DNA from: Leptasterias polaris | Lineage: Eukaryota; Echinodermata; Asteroidea; Forcipulatida; Asteriidae | Assembly (NCBI GenBank): GCA_037783415.1 | Contig: JAZGTN010000085.1 | Location: 3,343,501 to 3,407,500 of the forward strand | Length of the DNA: 64,000 nucleotides | Reading direction: 5' to 3' | In this document: one piece after another, positions 1-10,966 of the stretch | How positions within the stretch are numbered: position 1 is the first letter of the stretch | Layout: every line of letters starts with the position of its first letter | Program-made: the position numbers and the translations under genes | Notes under the pieces: model-generated | Databases searched by the model: none | Seen by the model: only the letters and a program-made list of their open reading frames with translations | Told to the model about the DNA's origin: nothing

Positions 1-53
1 TAGTCTGACTGAGTGTTCATTCTTCACAGGCAAATTGCATAGAGTATGAAATG

Positions 54-966
54 CACAGGGGTAAGCTTGGGCGATACCACGATATTATCGAAAATCGCGA
101 TACAATTTTTTAAACGATTACGATATCGTGTCTGTTTTTTAAATCGCAATATCGGCAAATCGCGGTTTCGATGAATGATTGCGATGCATTTCCTTATCGA
201 GATGATATGAGCTGTTTAAAAACATAAAAAGGCACCGACCGCAACCGCAAGATTCCCTACTATTGATCCCCGACTGGGATTCTTCGAAAAGACCGACATC
301 AAACAGACGGTCTCATACAGACCAACATCAAACAAACGAAAACTGTGCGGTATTGCTCACGCACGTACATGTATAAAAACGGTCCTCCGACCACGAGGTG
401 ATTTCCCACAAAGGGAATTTCCCTTGCCTTTTCGTTCCCACAGCTACACGCCGCCATTCCTTCACCCCCTAACTATAAAGTTTACCACGTTAGGAGCATG
501 CAAGCACATCTGCGGGATCGAGGTGATGAATACTATGGCAGTGCTGTGAGAAGCACTACGTCATAATTATTCACGCGATCGGCCAATCGGAAAGCTGCGA
601 GAAGCACTACGTCATAATTTTTCACGCGATCGGCCAATCGGAAAGCTGTGAGAAGCACTACGTCATAATTATTCACGCGATCGGCCAATCGGAAAGCGGC
701 CGGTCAGGAATCAGCCAATCAGCCTGTGCCAATTGCGTTCGTGGTGCTTCGGGTAACATGAAGAATAAAACCATGGCTAGAATGGAGAGCCTTACATCAA
801 TAACCAATTCGCGGCACTTCAGTTTTAACACTATTTTTAAATCTGAAGTGGGTTCCCTCATCAACGCACGTCACAAATTAACCGCGATATCATCAAATAT
901 CGCGATATATTTTTGACGATGTATCGTGAATGAAAAAAAGCAATATCGCCCAAGCTTACACAGGGG
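54..966. mobile_element. hAT-like inverted-repeat element with perfect 8-bp target duplication
   Basis: The ends are inverted copies of TAAGCTTGGGCGAT (62 onward and up to 958). They are flanked on both sides by the same eight bases, CACAGGGG (54-61 and 959-966). An 8-bp duplication is the usual signature of hAT-type insertion. The interior is rich in CGATAT-type words near both ends (subterminal repeats) and has no transposase-like reading frame, so the copy is non-autonomous. Bases 397-785 resemble a segment inside the unrelated TA-flanked element at 30874-32364. The superfamily call rests only on duplication length. Confidence 0.75.
544..696. repeat. 51-bp tandem repeat, 3 copies
   Basis: Three consecutive 51-bp units start at 544, 595 and 646 and differ at only a few positions. 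Each contains CACTACGTCATAATT and CGCGATCGGCCAATCGG. The array lies inside the hAT-like element at 54-966. The ACGTCA and CCAAT words look like CRE and CCAAT-box sites, but no regulatory role is shown. Confidence 0.85.
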
Positions 967-1145
967 CATGATGGGTAGGCGGTGACCTACCCATCCAACC
1001 ATCCAATCGTCCAATCAAATGACAAGGTTGTATTTGGATGTTATATAATTATTGTTAAAAGTTTAATTTGCATTAAATTTCAAGAAATTCTGTTTAAATT
1101 CATTTATTCTCTTTATAACAGATATATAATTTTGTTTTAGTTCAC

Positions 1146-1262
1146 AGGCCTGATTCTCCACATAGGCAGTGGAGGAAAATTGTTGCCTGTGTCCCTGGTC
1201 ATTTGCCTTGGTGCTCCTTAAAACGTTCTAAGTACAAATTGTCTTATATTGAGGTTCCCTTT
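1146..1262 (+). repeat. Fragment of the CAGGCCTGG-ended repeat family
   Basis: The sequence begins with CAGGCCTG and carries diverged forms of the family's words (CCTTGGTGCTCC, GTCCCTGGTCAT). The right part is lost. Better copies are at 1823-1978, 3501-3668 and 5661-5846. Confidence 0.45.
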
Positions 1263-1271
1263 ACTGAGGTA

Positions 1272-1641
1272 AGGCCAAATAAATAAAAAAACAGTTGATC
1301 GTCCTGATTTTTCCAAAAAGAGGAGGATGAGGGCTTTTTTTTTTTTTTTTTTTTTTTCCAAGATGGCCGCCAAGTATTTCAATTCAAACAGGCCACCAAT
1401 TCTTCAGTTTGAAATCACCGCTAACTTTCTTTATATCTATTTGTTGCATGAGGTAAGTTTACATCAAAAATGTTAATATATATGTCAAGGGTGGATTAAA
1501 AATACAAACATTTATTTATTTATATAATTTTTTTTTTTTGAAAAAAAAAATAATAATAATAATAAAAATAAAAAAAAGGATGCGGCCTCAAAAAAGGATG
1601 CGGGCGGGGACGATCAACTGGTATTTTTTTTCACTTGGCCT
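1272..1641 (+). mobile_element. Inverted-repeat element, copy 1 (GATCGTCC ends)
   Basis: The termini are inverted: AGGCCAAATAAAT with CAGTTGATCGTCC on the left, and GGACGATCAACTG with TTGGCCT on the right. The middle holds a long T run, CCAAGATGGCCGCC and A-rich stretches. A second copy in the opposite orientation lies at 18763-19146. No transposase frame is seen, so this is probably a non-autonomous DNA transposon. Confidence 0.7.
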
Positions 1642-1822
1642 AAAACTACTTTGCCCATACAAGAATGAAGTGTTTATAACCCAAGTTCAAAGTATATGTT
1701 GATCAAGTTGGCAGGCATTTTATGTGAACTCTTAAAAGACTTCATTTGACTTTGTCAACATTTACAAAAAATTTAAGAACAAGATGAACATTTGGATAAC
1801 GGTAATAAAACATTGCTAACAC

Positions 1823-1978
1823 CAGGCCTGGATGCCACGGAGGCCATAGCCTTTTGTTTACTTGGTCTTGGCCTTGGTGTCCCTTCAAAAGTTTCCCATA
1901 CTTTAAGATTTTCAAATGGAAGTACCCTTTGCAAAATGAAAATGGCCTTGCCCTACCAAGGATGAAAATCCAGACCTG
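1823..1978 (+). repeat. CAGGCCTGG-ended dispersed repeat
   Basis: A copy of about 155 bp beginning CAGGCCTGGATGCCACGG and ending near CCAGACCTG, so the termini are roughly inverted. The interior (CTTGGCCTTGGTGTCCC, TTTCCCATACTTTAAG, AAATGGCCTTGCCCT) recurs at 3501-3668 and 5661-5846, and as fragments elsewhere in both orientations. Probably a small non-autonomous DNA element. Confidence 0.7.
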
Positions 1979-2466
1979 TAACACCATCTTAAATTGATGC
2001 AGTTGCAGTTGCAGTTGTAATTTTAATTATTATAATTTGTTCTTGTATCCACTTGACTGCTCTTGTTACACATTGTATTTATTACATGTTTATTGTGATG
2101 TCATTTAGCCTTCGAGAAAGACTCTGCTAGGGTCAAAATGTCGGGCCATTGACCATATTTTTTGCATTTAGACCATGTCCTCTTGGTTGGTAAGCATTTT
2201 GCAACAGCTAATTCTATTTTCTCATATATGTTTTTCCCCCTGCATGTAGGCCCTATTTCACAGTCGCCAAAAGAGATCCTTGACGTAACCAACTCAATTA
2301 TAATGCGGTCTGGTTTGTCAAGTGGCACAATCATTTGACTGGAAACCTATTTCTTTCCTAATGAAATAATACATAGTGCCTACCAGATTGCTGACTTCAC
2401 TGCCTTTACAATGCCTTTAAAATCGCAATGGCTCAACTTGCACTAAAAGTACAAGGTTTACCGGAA
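1979..2466. other. Non-coding stretch without recognised features
   Basis: AT-rich sequence with a run of GTTGCAGTTGCAG-type words near 2000. Short open frames here show no conserved motif or plausible splice context. I see no gene. Confidence 0.5.
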
Positions 2467-2468
2467 TA

Positions 2469-3122
2469 GACTTTGCAAGTCTCGCGCGTAATCGAACTTC
2501 CGGGACCATTGTGGTCCCAACCATATGGAGTTTTACGTGGGCGAGATTTTGTTTCGTCAATTATTTTAGTTTAACGTAGGTTATGACCTAGAAAAGTATA
2601 CATGTTGTTGGGAATGTATAAGTGATAACAACATATGAAAGTAAAACCAATTCAACAATATAACGAAGAAAACCCAAGAATTAAACTTGACCTCAGCTTC
2701 CGGTTATTGCAAAAAATTAAGAATTTTGTGCTCGCCTCCGATCATAAAACTTACGTAAACGCTTGTTTTGGATGCGCAATTATAATCGCCAGATGCTGTA
2801 ATTGCAAAGCAAACCCTTTTCATTGCAGTCTATGGTTGTTGAGGCGTCAGCATCCTCTTTAAACTGCGATACGGGTCCATTTAAGACCCATTTGACCTTC
2901 ACGAATCCGCGTAAGGGGTTTCTAAAAAGTTAACATCAAATAGGCATCCTTGTCCCAGAGTTTTAATTTATTTTCAATAATAATATACACACTATTGTGA
3001 TTGTTTTTTCAAAAGCTAAAACTTTTCAAATATAATTTAAAACAAAGATTTAATTTCAGAAATAAACATGTTCTTCGTTTGACGTGTTTTCTCGTTCGGA
3101 TACGCGCGAGACTTGCACAGTC
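2469..3122 (+). mobile_element. TA-flanked element, family 'GCAAGTCTCGCGC', copy A
   Basis: Inverted termini: GACTTTGCAAGTCTCGCGCG on the left and CGCGCGAGACTTGCACAGTC on the right, each bordered by TA (2467-2468 and 3123-3124). TA duplication is typical of Tc1/mariner-type insertion. Other copies are at 10967-11708, 37827-38534 and, reversed, 52403-53104. The interior has a 75-codon open frame at 2635-2862 that recurs in copy C with an identical translation, but it has no recognisable domain. Non-autonomous. Confidence 0.85.
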
Positions 3123-3124
3123 TA

Positions 3125-3500
3125 TTGGAAACAAATTTGATTATTCTAATTAGATGTCTAATAATGTCATTCAACTGGAAACCTACTCTACACTTGAAAA
3201 GTGCAAACTCAATTTTAAAATGTTTATTTTTTTACTACATTCTTTCGTTAGAAAATAATTTTCTTTTCTAAATTTCCCTCATGAACAAGAAACAAGAATT
3301 AACAAGAAAAAACATCACAAACATAATGTTTTGGGTAACATTGCAATGGAATGGCGGAGCTGGTCGCCTCGCATAGTGAAAACGCCCTGGTTTTAAGGAA
3401 GAATGTGAAAGAAAAAACCTTACGTAATCATGGCACGCTCTTTGAACGAGCGTGCTGCACCTGTCATGCAATATAATAAAAAGAAAATTAAATTAGCTGT
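3125..3500. other. Non-coding stretch without recognised features
   Basis: AT-rich sequence between a TA-flanked element and a dispersed repeat. It contains a small hairpin (ACGCTCTTTGAACGAGCGTGC near 3437). No gene is supported. Confidence 0.45.
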
Positions 3501-3668
3501 CAGGCCTGGAATTGTACAAGGAGGCCGAGGTGATGTTGCCCTGATCTTAGCCTTGGTGCCTCATCAAACATTTCCCATAGGTTTTCCCAATGGAAGTGCC
3601 TAGCTGTAAATTGAAAATGACCTTGCCCTCTCAAAAATAAAAATCCAGGAAAAAAAAAAACAAGCCTG
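3501..3668 (+). repeat. CAGGCCTGG-ended dispersed repeat
   Basis: Begins CAGGCCTGGAATTGTAC and carries the family interior (CCTTGGTGCCTCATC, CATTTCCCATAGG, TGACCTTGCCCTCTC). The right end is interrupted by an A run before AAGCCTG. Confidence 0.65.
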
Positions 3669-3771
3669 ACACTTTACAGGGTCAACTGCCTCTTTGCCCT
3701 TGATTAATGTCCTGATGCCCCTTCAAATGTTGCACTGGATATTTGCTTCTCTCATTGACATGCCCATGGAG

Positions 3772-4135
3772 TGTCGTGGCCGAGTGGTTAACAGCACCGA
3801 ACTCAAGCTCTTGTGTTTCTGTTCAGCAGAGTGTGGGTTCGAGTCCCGGTCGTGACACTTGTGTCCCTGAGCAAGACACTTAACTATAATTGCTTCTCTC
3901 CACCCAGGGGTAAAATGGGTACCTGTGAGGGCAGAGATGGTTCTTGTGATTGATTTATCCTAGTAGCGCATACATTGTATATTGCAGCACAGGCTGTATA
4001 CATGTACTCCCCAGGGAGCTGAGATGGTTTAAGGAATGAAATAAATGGCCCAGTGACCAGGGGTAATAATGTTCGAAGCGCTTTGAGACGCCCTTGGGTG
4101 TGATAAAGCATGATATAAATCCATATTATTATTCA
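3772..4135 (+). mobile_element. tRNA-derived SINE, copy 1
   Basis: The head (about 3772-3858) resembles a type II (Leu/Ser-like) tRNA: a TGGCCGAGTGGTTAACAG A box, GGTTCGAGTCCC B box, and a TGTCGTG/CGTGACA acceptor pairing that includes wobbles. A body follows (GAGCAAGACACTTAAC, CACCCAGGGGTAAAATGGG, CCCAGGGAGCTGAGA) and the 3' end is a TATTATTATT tail. It is a retroposed pol III-type element, not a tRNA gene. Other copies are at 24479, 36231, 36807 and, reversed, 34053-34397. Confidence 0.85.
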
Positions 4136-4200
4136 GTGTGCCACAGTGCTCATACACAAACCACTTTCTCTATGACCCACAGATGGAGTACATTATAGGC

Positions 4201-4925
4201 TAAAGCCCTTTTCACACAAGAATCGGAAACTTACGTCCATCGTTTTGGGCGCCAGTTGTCTGTCCCAAAGGTTGCGTGCGATATCATGACAAACATTCAC
4301 ACGATGACACTTCGCGTTCCCAACGTCCCTCGTTTTCGTGAGTTCGCTACGTATTGGGTCAAAGGTCATCATTGGTTATATATTAGTTCGCTGGTTCTCT
4401 GTCGGTGTCCCGTTTAATGTTACGTAAATGCGTGTAGGGTACCATCGATCGTTTTCTCGGCGCGACATTTCTGCTTTTTTGTGCGAATTCTCAGTTTCCT
4501 GACGAACTCCGAAGATGAATGTAGCGGAAAGTGTTTTGTCAGAGATGGAAAGTGGAAATGCCAAATGCAAAAACAAAGGTAACATAATTTGCGACACGAA
4601 CATTTCTTCCACCGATGCCATTTTAACGGAGGAAGGAATACTCGAACAAACAAACGACATTGCTCCCGCTGCGCATGCGTGATCGTTGTGTGATCGCATG
4701 GGACCTTGGTATCATAAACGTGCGTCGTTTCACACGACCGATCTTGGCGATTCGAAACAGGGATGCGATTTTTAGAGGTCTTGATCCCGGTTGTTTATAA
4801 CGCGGGTCCCAGGTAATTTCATCACACGGATTCCTTTCACACGACGCAAATTTGCGATTTCATGACACAGATGCGATTTCATTCCCAACGACCATGGTTT
4901 AGAAAGCTCGTGTGAAACGGGCTTA
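4201..4925. mobile_element. Inverted-repeat element with TAAAGCCCTTTTCACAC ends
   Basis: The left end TAAAGCCCTTTTCACACAAG is matched by the inverted right end CTCGTGTGAAACGGGCTTA. Diverged subterminal inverted repeats continue inward (CACACGA, GATGCGATTT, AAATTTGCG). The minus-strand open frame of about 107 codons inside it has no recognisable domain. Probably a non-autonomous DNA transposon. Confidence 0.65.
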
Positions 4926-5400
4926 AGTGTATCACACACTGTATGTATACAACGTGTATACATGTACATAACATCATTCATGATTATGGCATTATCAACT
5001 GTGCACACATCATCTTGGTTGTAAACAATGTACATTATGAGTACATACTGTAAGAGATCGCTTGTTGTCCTCTGCAAAGTGTCGAAGGGGGGGGGGTCTG
5101 ACGAGCAACCGTAGACCCCGGCCGCGATCGTTGCCACCAGCTCCGCCCCTGGGAGACCGGAGGGTTAAGAGACCAAAAGGGAGAGCAGAGAAGAAGAGGG
5201 GCCCGCGCTACAGCAAAAGCCTTTAGATAAAAAATAATTAATCTGGGTTGCCAGATAATTCAATGGACTACTGCCATGATTTTATGTACAGCTCAGAATT
5301 TTAGCAAATAACCATTAAAGAAAGCAATTTCTAACCACCTTTTTCGGCACTGTAATAAGGTTCTAAGGTATAAGTCATCCATCAAATCAACTCTTTCTAC

Positions 5401-5498
5401 CTCTTTGCACAGTACACAGTGACACCCTCCCAGTCCCACTCGCTACCCACGGCTGACATCACAAACACACAGAGCTTGTAGTTCAGAATCCCCTCACA
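5401..5498 (-). CDS. Weak candidate exon, family unknown
   Basis: On the minus strand, a 98-bp stretch between a possible acceptor (CTCCAG) and a possible donor (GAG|GTAGAA) reads without stops as a plausible segment rich in Cys, Val and Trp (includes KLCVFVMSAV and WDWEGVTVYC). The acceptor lacks a good pyrimidine tract. I recognise no family, and the sequence is not myosin motor. It could equally be chance or a decayed repeat. Confidence 0.2.
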
Positions 5499-5660
5499 CT
5501 GGAGTTCAGCTGCTACGATCAACATCACCAAAGTTCATTTCCACTTCTTCCTCATATATGTACCAAGATAAAAATATCCTCCCATTGAAGTACTAGTCAG
5601 ACTCAGACTGTCAGACGCAGTAGAACCACCAGACAAGAAGTCAATAATCTCAGGTTGTTA

Positions 5661-5846
5661 AAGGCCTGGAATTACATGGAACAGGCCACGGAGGCCATGG
5701 CCTCTGTTGTCCCTGGTCTTGGCCTTGGTGCCCCTTCAAATGTTTCCCATACTACATGTAGACTAATATAAGATTTTCCAATGGAAATGCCCTTTGCAAA
5801 ATGAAAATGGCCTTGCCCTCTCACTGAGATGAAATTCCAGGCCTGT
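5661..5846 (+). repeat. CAGGCCTGG-ended dispersed repeat
   Basis: Begins AGGCCTGGAATTACATGG and ends AAATTCCAGGCCTGT, so both inverted ends are present. The interior matches copies at 1823 and 3501 (GTCTTGGCCTTGGTGCCCC, AAATGGCCTTGCCCT). This is the best-preserved copy in the window. Confidence 0.7.
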
Positions 5847-5884
5847 TGTTAGAAAGCTGTCCATGTTGTTGTCATACATCAGAC

Positions 5885-5926
5885 CTACATTGTACATTGT
5901 ACATTGTACATTGTACATGTACATGA
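5885..5926. repeat. Short TACATTG tandem repeat
   Basis: Tandem GTACATT units run into GTACATGTACATG. TACATGTA words are common throughout this window. Confidence 0.8.
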
Positions 5927-6073
5927 TGTAAGGGTCTTGTACAACCCCTTTTCTAGATGGAGAATTTAGGCCTACTTCATTCTACAATATTTTAAGAAAA
6001 ACAGGGAAAACTGAAATAACAAAATATACTGTCACACCATTAGAGCCATTGATTCTCCTGCATTTATTCAAGT

Positions 6074-6719
6074 TTAAAGGGGCTGTGTCGTCAGTCATTA
6101 ACCCCAACTCCCAAAGCGTTTTTGCTAGAATCCATCCCTAACCCAACACATTCCAACAGCTTATACTACATGTACCATGAGATGGGAACTGTACCCAATC
6201 TTAGGGGGACGATACACAACCTAACAAACTCCAACAGGCCTTTTTTGTTTGATTTTGTTGGAGTGTGTACACTTGGCATACATGTGCAAAATTTGATCAG
6301 TGAAATCACACAGTACCCAACATAACACCAACAACTATCTCATTAGACCATGGAGGAAAGAGCAATGCCAGACATGTACATTTCACACATCCACCATACC
6401 CACTCAATCAAATTCAAACACCATTACTCGTCAGCAAGGATACACAATCCCACAGAATCAAACACCCAATCCTAACTTCACTGTACTTAACCTAACAAAA
6501 TTAAACACTTTGCCCTGTTTGAATTTGTAGGGTTAGGGATGGTTAGGGTTAAAGCAGGCCAGTGGCTGTACATGTAGATATATGAACTCTTGCGCTTTCC
6601 ACACATGTGTAATGTATTGATACGAAGGGAGGGTGTGCAATGCAGTAACTTGGACAGAGCTCATAATTCCATGTACAGCCACAGGCCCGCTTTGATCATG
6701 ACGACACAGTCCCCTTTAA
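6074..6719. mobile_element. Element with TTAAAGGGG ends
   Basis: TTAAAGGGGCTGTGTCGTCA on the left is matched by inverted TGACGACACAGTCCCCTTTAA on the right. TTAA at both ends suggests a TTAA-targeting element (piggyBac or Kolobok type). The interior has loose internal repeats of CCAACA-type words and no transposase-like frame. Confidence 0.7.
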
Positions 6720-6741
6720 ACACAAGACAGGAACAGGCAGT

Positions 6742-7800
6742 TAATAATAATACATGTAATAATAATATTTAAAATTTATATTGCGCCCCTTACATTTGTA
6801 CATACAAAATGATCAAACGCAGAACACATGTTAAAAAGCACAGAATGGAAGAAAAAGATAAAGAAAAAAGACTGGTCACCAGGCCAGTGCCCAAACAAAA
6901 GTATGGGGATACATGTACGTCTGTCTCGCCAACAGTGAACTACATGTAATACTATAGTTACTTATTAGATAGGCCTATCCCTGCTTGCATCGGTAATGTT
7001 TTGACCTTTTCAGGAGACAGACGCCTCTAACCCTATCTATGCTAAAAATCTAAACTAACTGGCAAGGTGACCATATTATATATAGAAGAAAGACACACTA
7101 AAAAGCGGCTTTAAAAAGGTGGGTTTTTATATTACATTTAAAAGAGGTAAGTTTCTGTTCGCTACGTATATGAAACGGTAGCGCATTCCAAAGCTTAGGG
7201 GCTGCCACAGAAAAAGCCATATCACCAAATGTAGTCAACATTTTACCAGAAGGATAATCCAAGAAAATACCATTATTCCCTGACCTACATGTAAGTTGAT
7301 ATGAAGATACATGTACTTTCCAGATGGAAACAAGATCCTGTAAGTACTTTGGAGAAAGTCCATGCAGAGCTTTGAAGGTCAACAAAAGGATTTTAAAATT
7401 AATCCTGTATGAAACAGGCAGCCAATGTAATTGACGAATTATAGGTGTAATGTGTTCAAACCTGTGTGTGTTAGTAACAATTCTGGCAGCAGCGTTTTGA
7501 GCCCTTTGTAGTTTAGCTATTTGTGACTTTGGCAGACCATACAAAAGGCTATTACAATAATCAAGACGACTGGTCACAAATGCATGAATTAGTTTTAAAA
7601 GAGAGTCTTGTGTTAGGAATTGACTAATATGCGTTTGATGTTGTGAAGATGAAAAAAGGCTGCAGAGCAAGCTTTATTGATGTGGGTGTTCATTGTAAGT
7701 TCAGAATCAAACCATGACCCCAAATTACGAACACATGTTGTAGGAAAAACTTTAGCATCACCTATCATGATATTGGAAATATTATTTTTTTCATTCTTTC
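6742..7800 (-). mobile_element. 5'-truncated non-LTR retrotransposon (CR1/L2-like) 3' end
   Basis: On the minus strand the remnant contains the C-terminal part of a LINE polyprotein, then a 3' UTR, and ends in an ATT-type microsatellite near 6742-6775. An ATT tail is typical of CR1/L2-type elements and matches the LINE at 61919-63080. The 5' end is missing. Confidence 0.75.
7098..7800 (-). pseudogene. LINE reverse transcriptase C-terminal remnant, frameshifted
   Basis: The minus-strand frame ending at 7098 includes LDYCNSLLYGLP, QLHWLPVSYRI and APKLWNALPFHIR, the conserved region after the reverse transcriptase palm in CR1/L2-type LINEs. An upstream part (VRNLGSWFDSELTMNTHINK, near 7680-7790) lies in another frame, so there is a frameshift near 7630-7660. 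The catalytic YADD region is absent, so this copy cannot encode an active enzyme. Confidence 0.8.
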
Positions 7801-8589
7801 AATAAAATGACTCTTTTTGAAAATTAGAAGAAAACACAATAAGAATCATTAGCTACGTTTTCATTAGTCTTCAAAGATGAATGGTTACAAAGTGAGCAGC
7901 TTTGTTTGCACATTTTTCATGCTGGTTGTACTTTCACTAAAGTTCATTTTATCGCAAACTTTAAAGCAAACCTTAAACCCAACCAAAGTGAATCAACAGA
8001 GTTGAGAAAATTGATTTCATCAACTGCACTCTCTTGATCTCTTAACTGTTTTATTTATTTTAATTTTTATTACAAGCGGAATGAACAAAATTAGAACAAA
8101 AACATTGATTAAATTTGATTGCTTGGGATCACCTGTTCTTAATGTACTTGCCCCCAGAAACCAATTCTGGGATCATTTTTTACCAGTTAATTTTCCTGAG
8201 TGCAAGCACCTTAAACACTTTCATACCCACCTCAGCATAAGTGGGGTTTTTTTCTCTCTTTTTTTTTAAAAACATGCACGGTACACTCAATGTATTGTCA
8301 GAGTTTTCTGAGCAAAGTTGAAGACCTTAGTACTGATTGGATGCTATTGTTATGTGTTGTAAGTTTGTCAGTTCGTGCGCCCAAAGGTTGTTGTCAATTG
8401 CTAAACAAACATTCTGTCCAACTTTTGAGATAAACTCTGATAAACCACAGAAGTAGAACACAACTCAGGTCAATGGCAGTAAAACCAGCATACACTGTAG
8501 TATACACTGTAAACCATGGAGCTTTTCGAATTGTATTCAAAAAAATAATGCTTGATATCATTTATTAGGGCCTATATAAACCCCAACCC
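7801..8589. other. Non-coding stretch without recognised features
   Basis: AT-rich sequence with small direct repeats (ACACTGTAGTATACACTGTA near 8491). No splice-flanked open frame or repeat family was recognised. Confidence 0.45.
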
Positions 8590-9219
8590 CCTGAGCAGGG
8601 TTCTGCCCAGGATTTGTTTAGCGCCGGAAATTTTTTTGTTCCTAGTACAGTCAAGTCAATTTCCTTTCGATCGTGCACGGAGTGGTTACACACGTGCGCC
8701 CTGCAGCTAGCTGTGCCTTGAATGTAGGCCCTCAGTGCGCGCACGCCTTTACCGCCATGGGAAAACAATTTACAGCATCTATAGCATGGTGCTTACTCTG
8801 CAGTTCATTTCCGTTGTATTAAACGCTGTAGAATAGGGTTCGCAACATGATGAAACTGGTATCATGTTATTCCAAACGTAAAGCTATAATCAGCGTGACT
8901 GGAAACCATTGCAAAATCAATGCAGGTTTCGTGCGTTGGATATATTGTACATCGTACAGGCGGGAGGAATGCTCGATCCTGGATCATTAAAATAGACTCA
9001 AACCAAAGAAGTAGGCTACTCGAAACTTTGGATAAAACTGTTTACTGGTAAATAATTTGTTTTACACGTTGTTCAAAATATTTTGAAGGAAATGGGCCAA
9101 AAAAAGGGAAAATGTGTGGTGGTCGGAAAAAGAAAAAATTCTGCGAGTGCCGGTCGGGGAATCATGAGTGCCGGTCGGGTTTTCCGGCACCGACCACCAT
9201 GGGCAGAACCCTGCCTGAG
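8590..9219. mobile_element. hAT-like element with CAGGGTTCTGCCC ends
   Basis: Inverted ends CAGGGTTCTGCCCAGG (8596 onward) and GGGCAGAACCCTG (to 9213) are bordered by a matching CCTGAG (8590-8595 and 9214-9219). CAGGG termini are typical of hAT elements, though the visible duplication is 6 rather than 8 bp. Near the right end GAGTGCCGGTCGGG is duplicated. No transposase frame. Confidence 0.65.
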
Positions 9220-10189
9220 GGTGATTTACATACACATAAGGATGCACCCTGCATTTAAATAAACTCCCATAGCATAGTGCAAACAATGCTAAATATTCAA
9301 AAATACAAAACAAATATATAAAGAAGTCTCACAGCTTTTTATAGTTTAACAGGATAAATTATCCATTGACTCTTAAACTTTTAATCTCTGCTCAATTTGA
9401 TATGGGGAGTCCCAAGGCCCATCGAGTTAACTCCCTCCAAATAAAAACACCACTACAGTGGTGTAATTTTCCAAACGTCCGAGCATCAATCTTGAATAAT
9501 GTCCCTACAGTCTACACCTCTGGGCAACTATGTGTGATGTACCATTTATTTCAGGGCCTAAATTTTATGTCATCCATAGTACCTCAAGTTGGAAGTCAAC
9601 AACTCCCAGCCAGGTCACAATTGGGCAGTTTTTACACCATACCCCTTTTGTTGGGCTCTAAAATCTGTCAAATATTTATGTAGAATGCTTTGAGAGCAGG
9701 CTTACAAAATATTAATGAGGCCGACGCTCTGTTTTCTCTCTATTTACATACAGTGTGGTGCACCCATTAAGGCCTTGTCACACAAAGCAATTTTTACAGA
9801 ATACAGGCAACTTGGAGGCATCCAAATTGTAGCTTGCAAAAATAACTCTTCATTGGCCCACATGCCCAGGGATCATTTTCATATCAGTGGCTTATGTTCA
9901 AAGAAATGTAACAATTATAAATTATAATGTGATGTTTTGCATTCAAGGGTATTGCCTGGGACTAGCTGCCTGTAAATTGCCCACTACTATACAGAGTCCT
10001 TCATCAGTCAATGTCTATTCACAATATAAAACACCATTACAGGCCATACATACATGTAGCCTATGGTATTAACACAACTACTGTTGGACTGGGATATGGC
10101 GGTCGCCTGATCCCGTGTAAAGCATTATCAGTTCAAACATTCAGCACTCCAATCCAACAGAGTTAAACTTTTAAAAAACAACATTAAAG
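9220..10189. other. Non-coding stretch without recognised features
   Basis: Open frames of up to about 105 codons occur, but none has a recognisable motif or convincing splice sites. No gene is supported. Confidence 0.45.
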
Positions 10190-10219
10190 TCTGATGGGCT
10201 AGGGGTGGTTAGAGTCAAG

Positions 10220-10312
10220 TGTCAAATTCATAAAATGCATAGCGCCATGAGCGCCTGCATTGCCGGATACCGGCGCTATAAGACTTCGATTATTATTATT
10301 ATTATTATAGTA
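10220..10312 (+). repeat. Retroelement 3' tail fragment with ATT microsatellite
   Basis: CGGCGCTATAAGACTTCG followed by seven ATT units resembles the GCGCTATATAA plus ATT-repeat tails of the SINEs and CR1/L2-like LINEs in this window. Only the tail is recognisable. Confidence 0.5.
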
Positions 10313-10966
10313 CAATGTACATTACACCTTTAAATCTTAAAACTTAGTTGAAAGATTGGATTAGTTTGTTTACACTTCCTCTGAACTTTCTTTCCAAATT
10401 TTCATGTTTCCTAACAGGAAATATAGTGCACGTTGTTTTTCAATGTTTGAGTACACCCGATTGGTACAGAGTGCAAAATGACAGTTTTATGTGATCTCAA
10501 ACCAAGCCTATTGATCAGAGGAAGAAATGGTGAAACATTGTGGAAAAAAATAGTTCTTGATTTATCAAGCAAATTTCCCTAAAAAAAATAATTAAAAAAA
10601 ATTCCCAACTAACTACACCAAAAACTCTCATACTGTACATGTAACCAGTTAACCCACACATTTTCCTAATAAATGTTCCAAATATTTGATGAGCTCATCA
10701 TCCTGCTTAAAAACCAGTCCTACCCAGTTCAGCCCCATTACCACAAAGTCTCCCACTCAAGGCAACTAAAAGTATGCCCAGCTATTGTCAAATACCATAA
10801 AAGGCACAGTTTGCTTTGCTGACCATAATCTGAACCTGTCTCCATTGATGGGAAGTCATTGTATAGCGCCTGATCAGGAGGCCATTATATTAAGGGAATG
10901 CAGCCTAAATGCATCGGGAGGTGAATTTACATTTCTGCAGTAAGCTGCAAAAAGACTCAGCCAATA

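Noticed and set aside
4376..4699. 107-codon minus-strand frame
   Set aside because: It lies inside an inverted-repeat element and overlaps another frame in the same region. No motif was seen.
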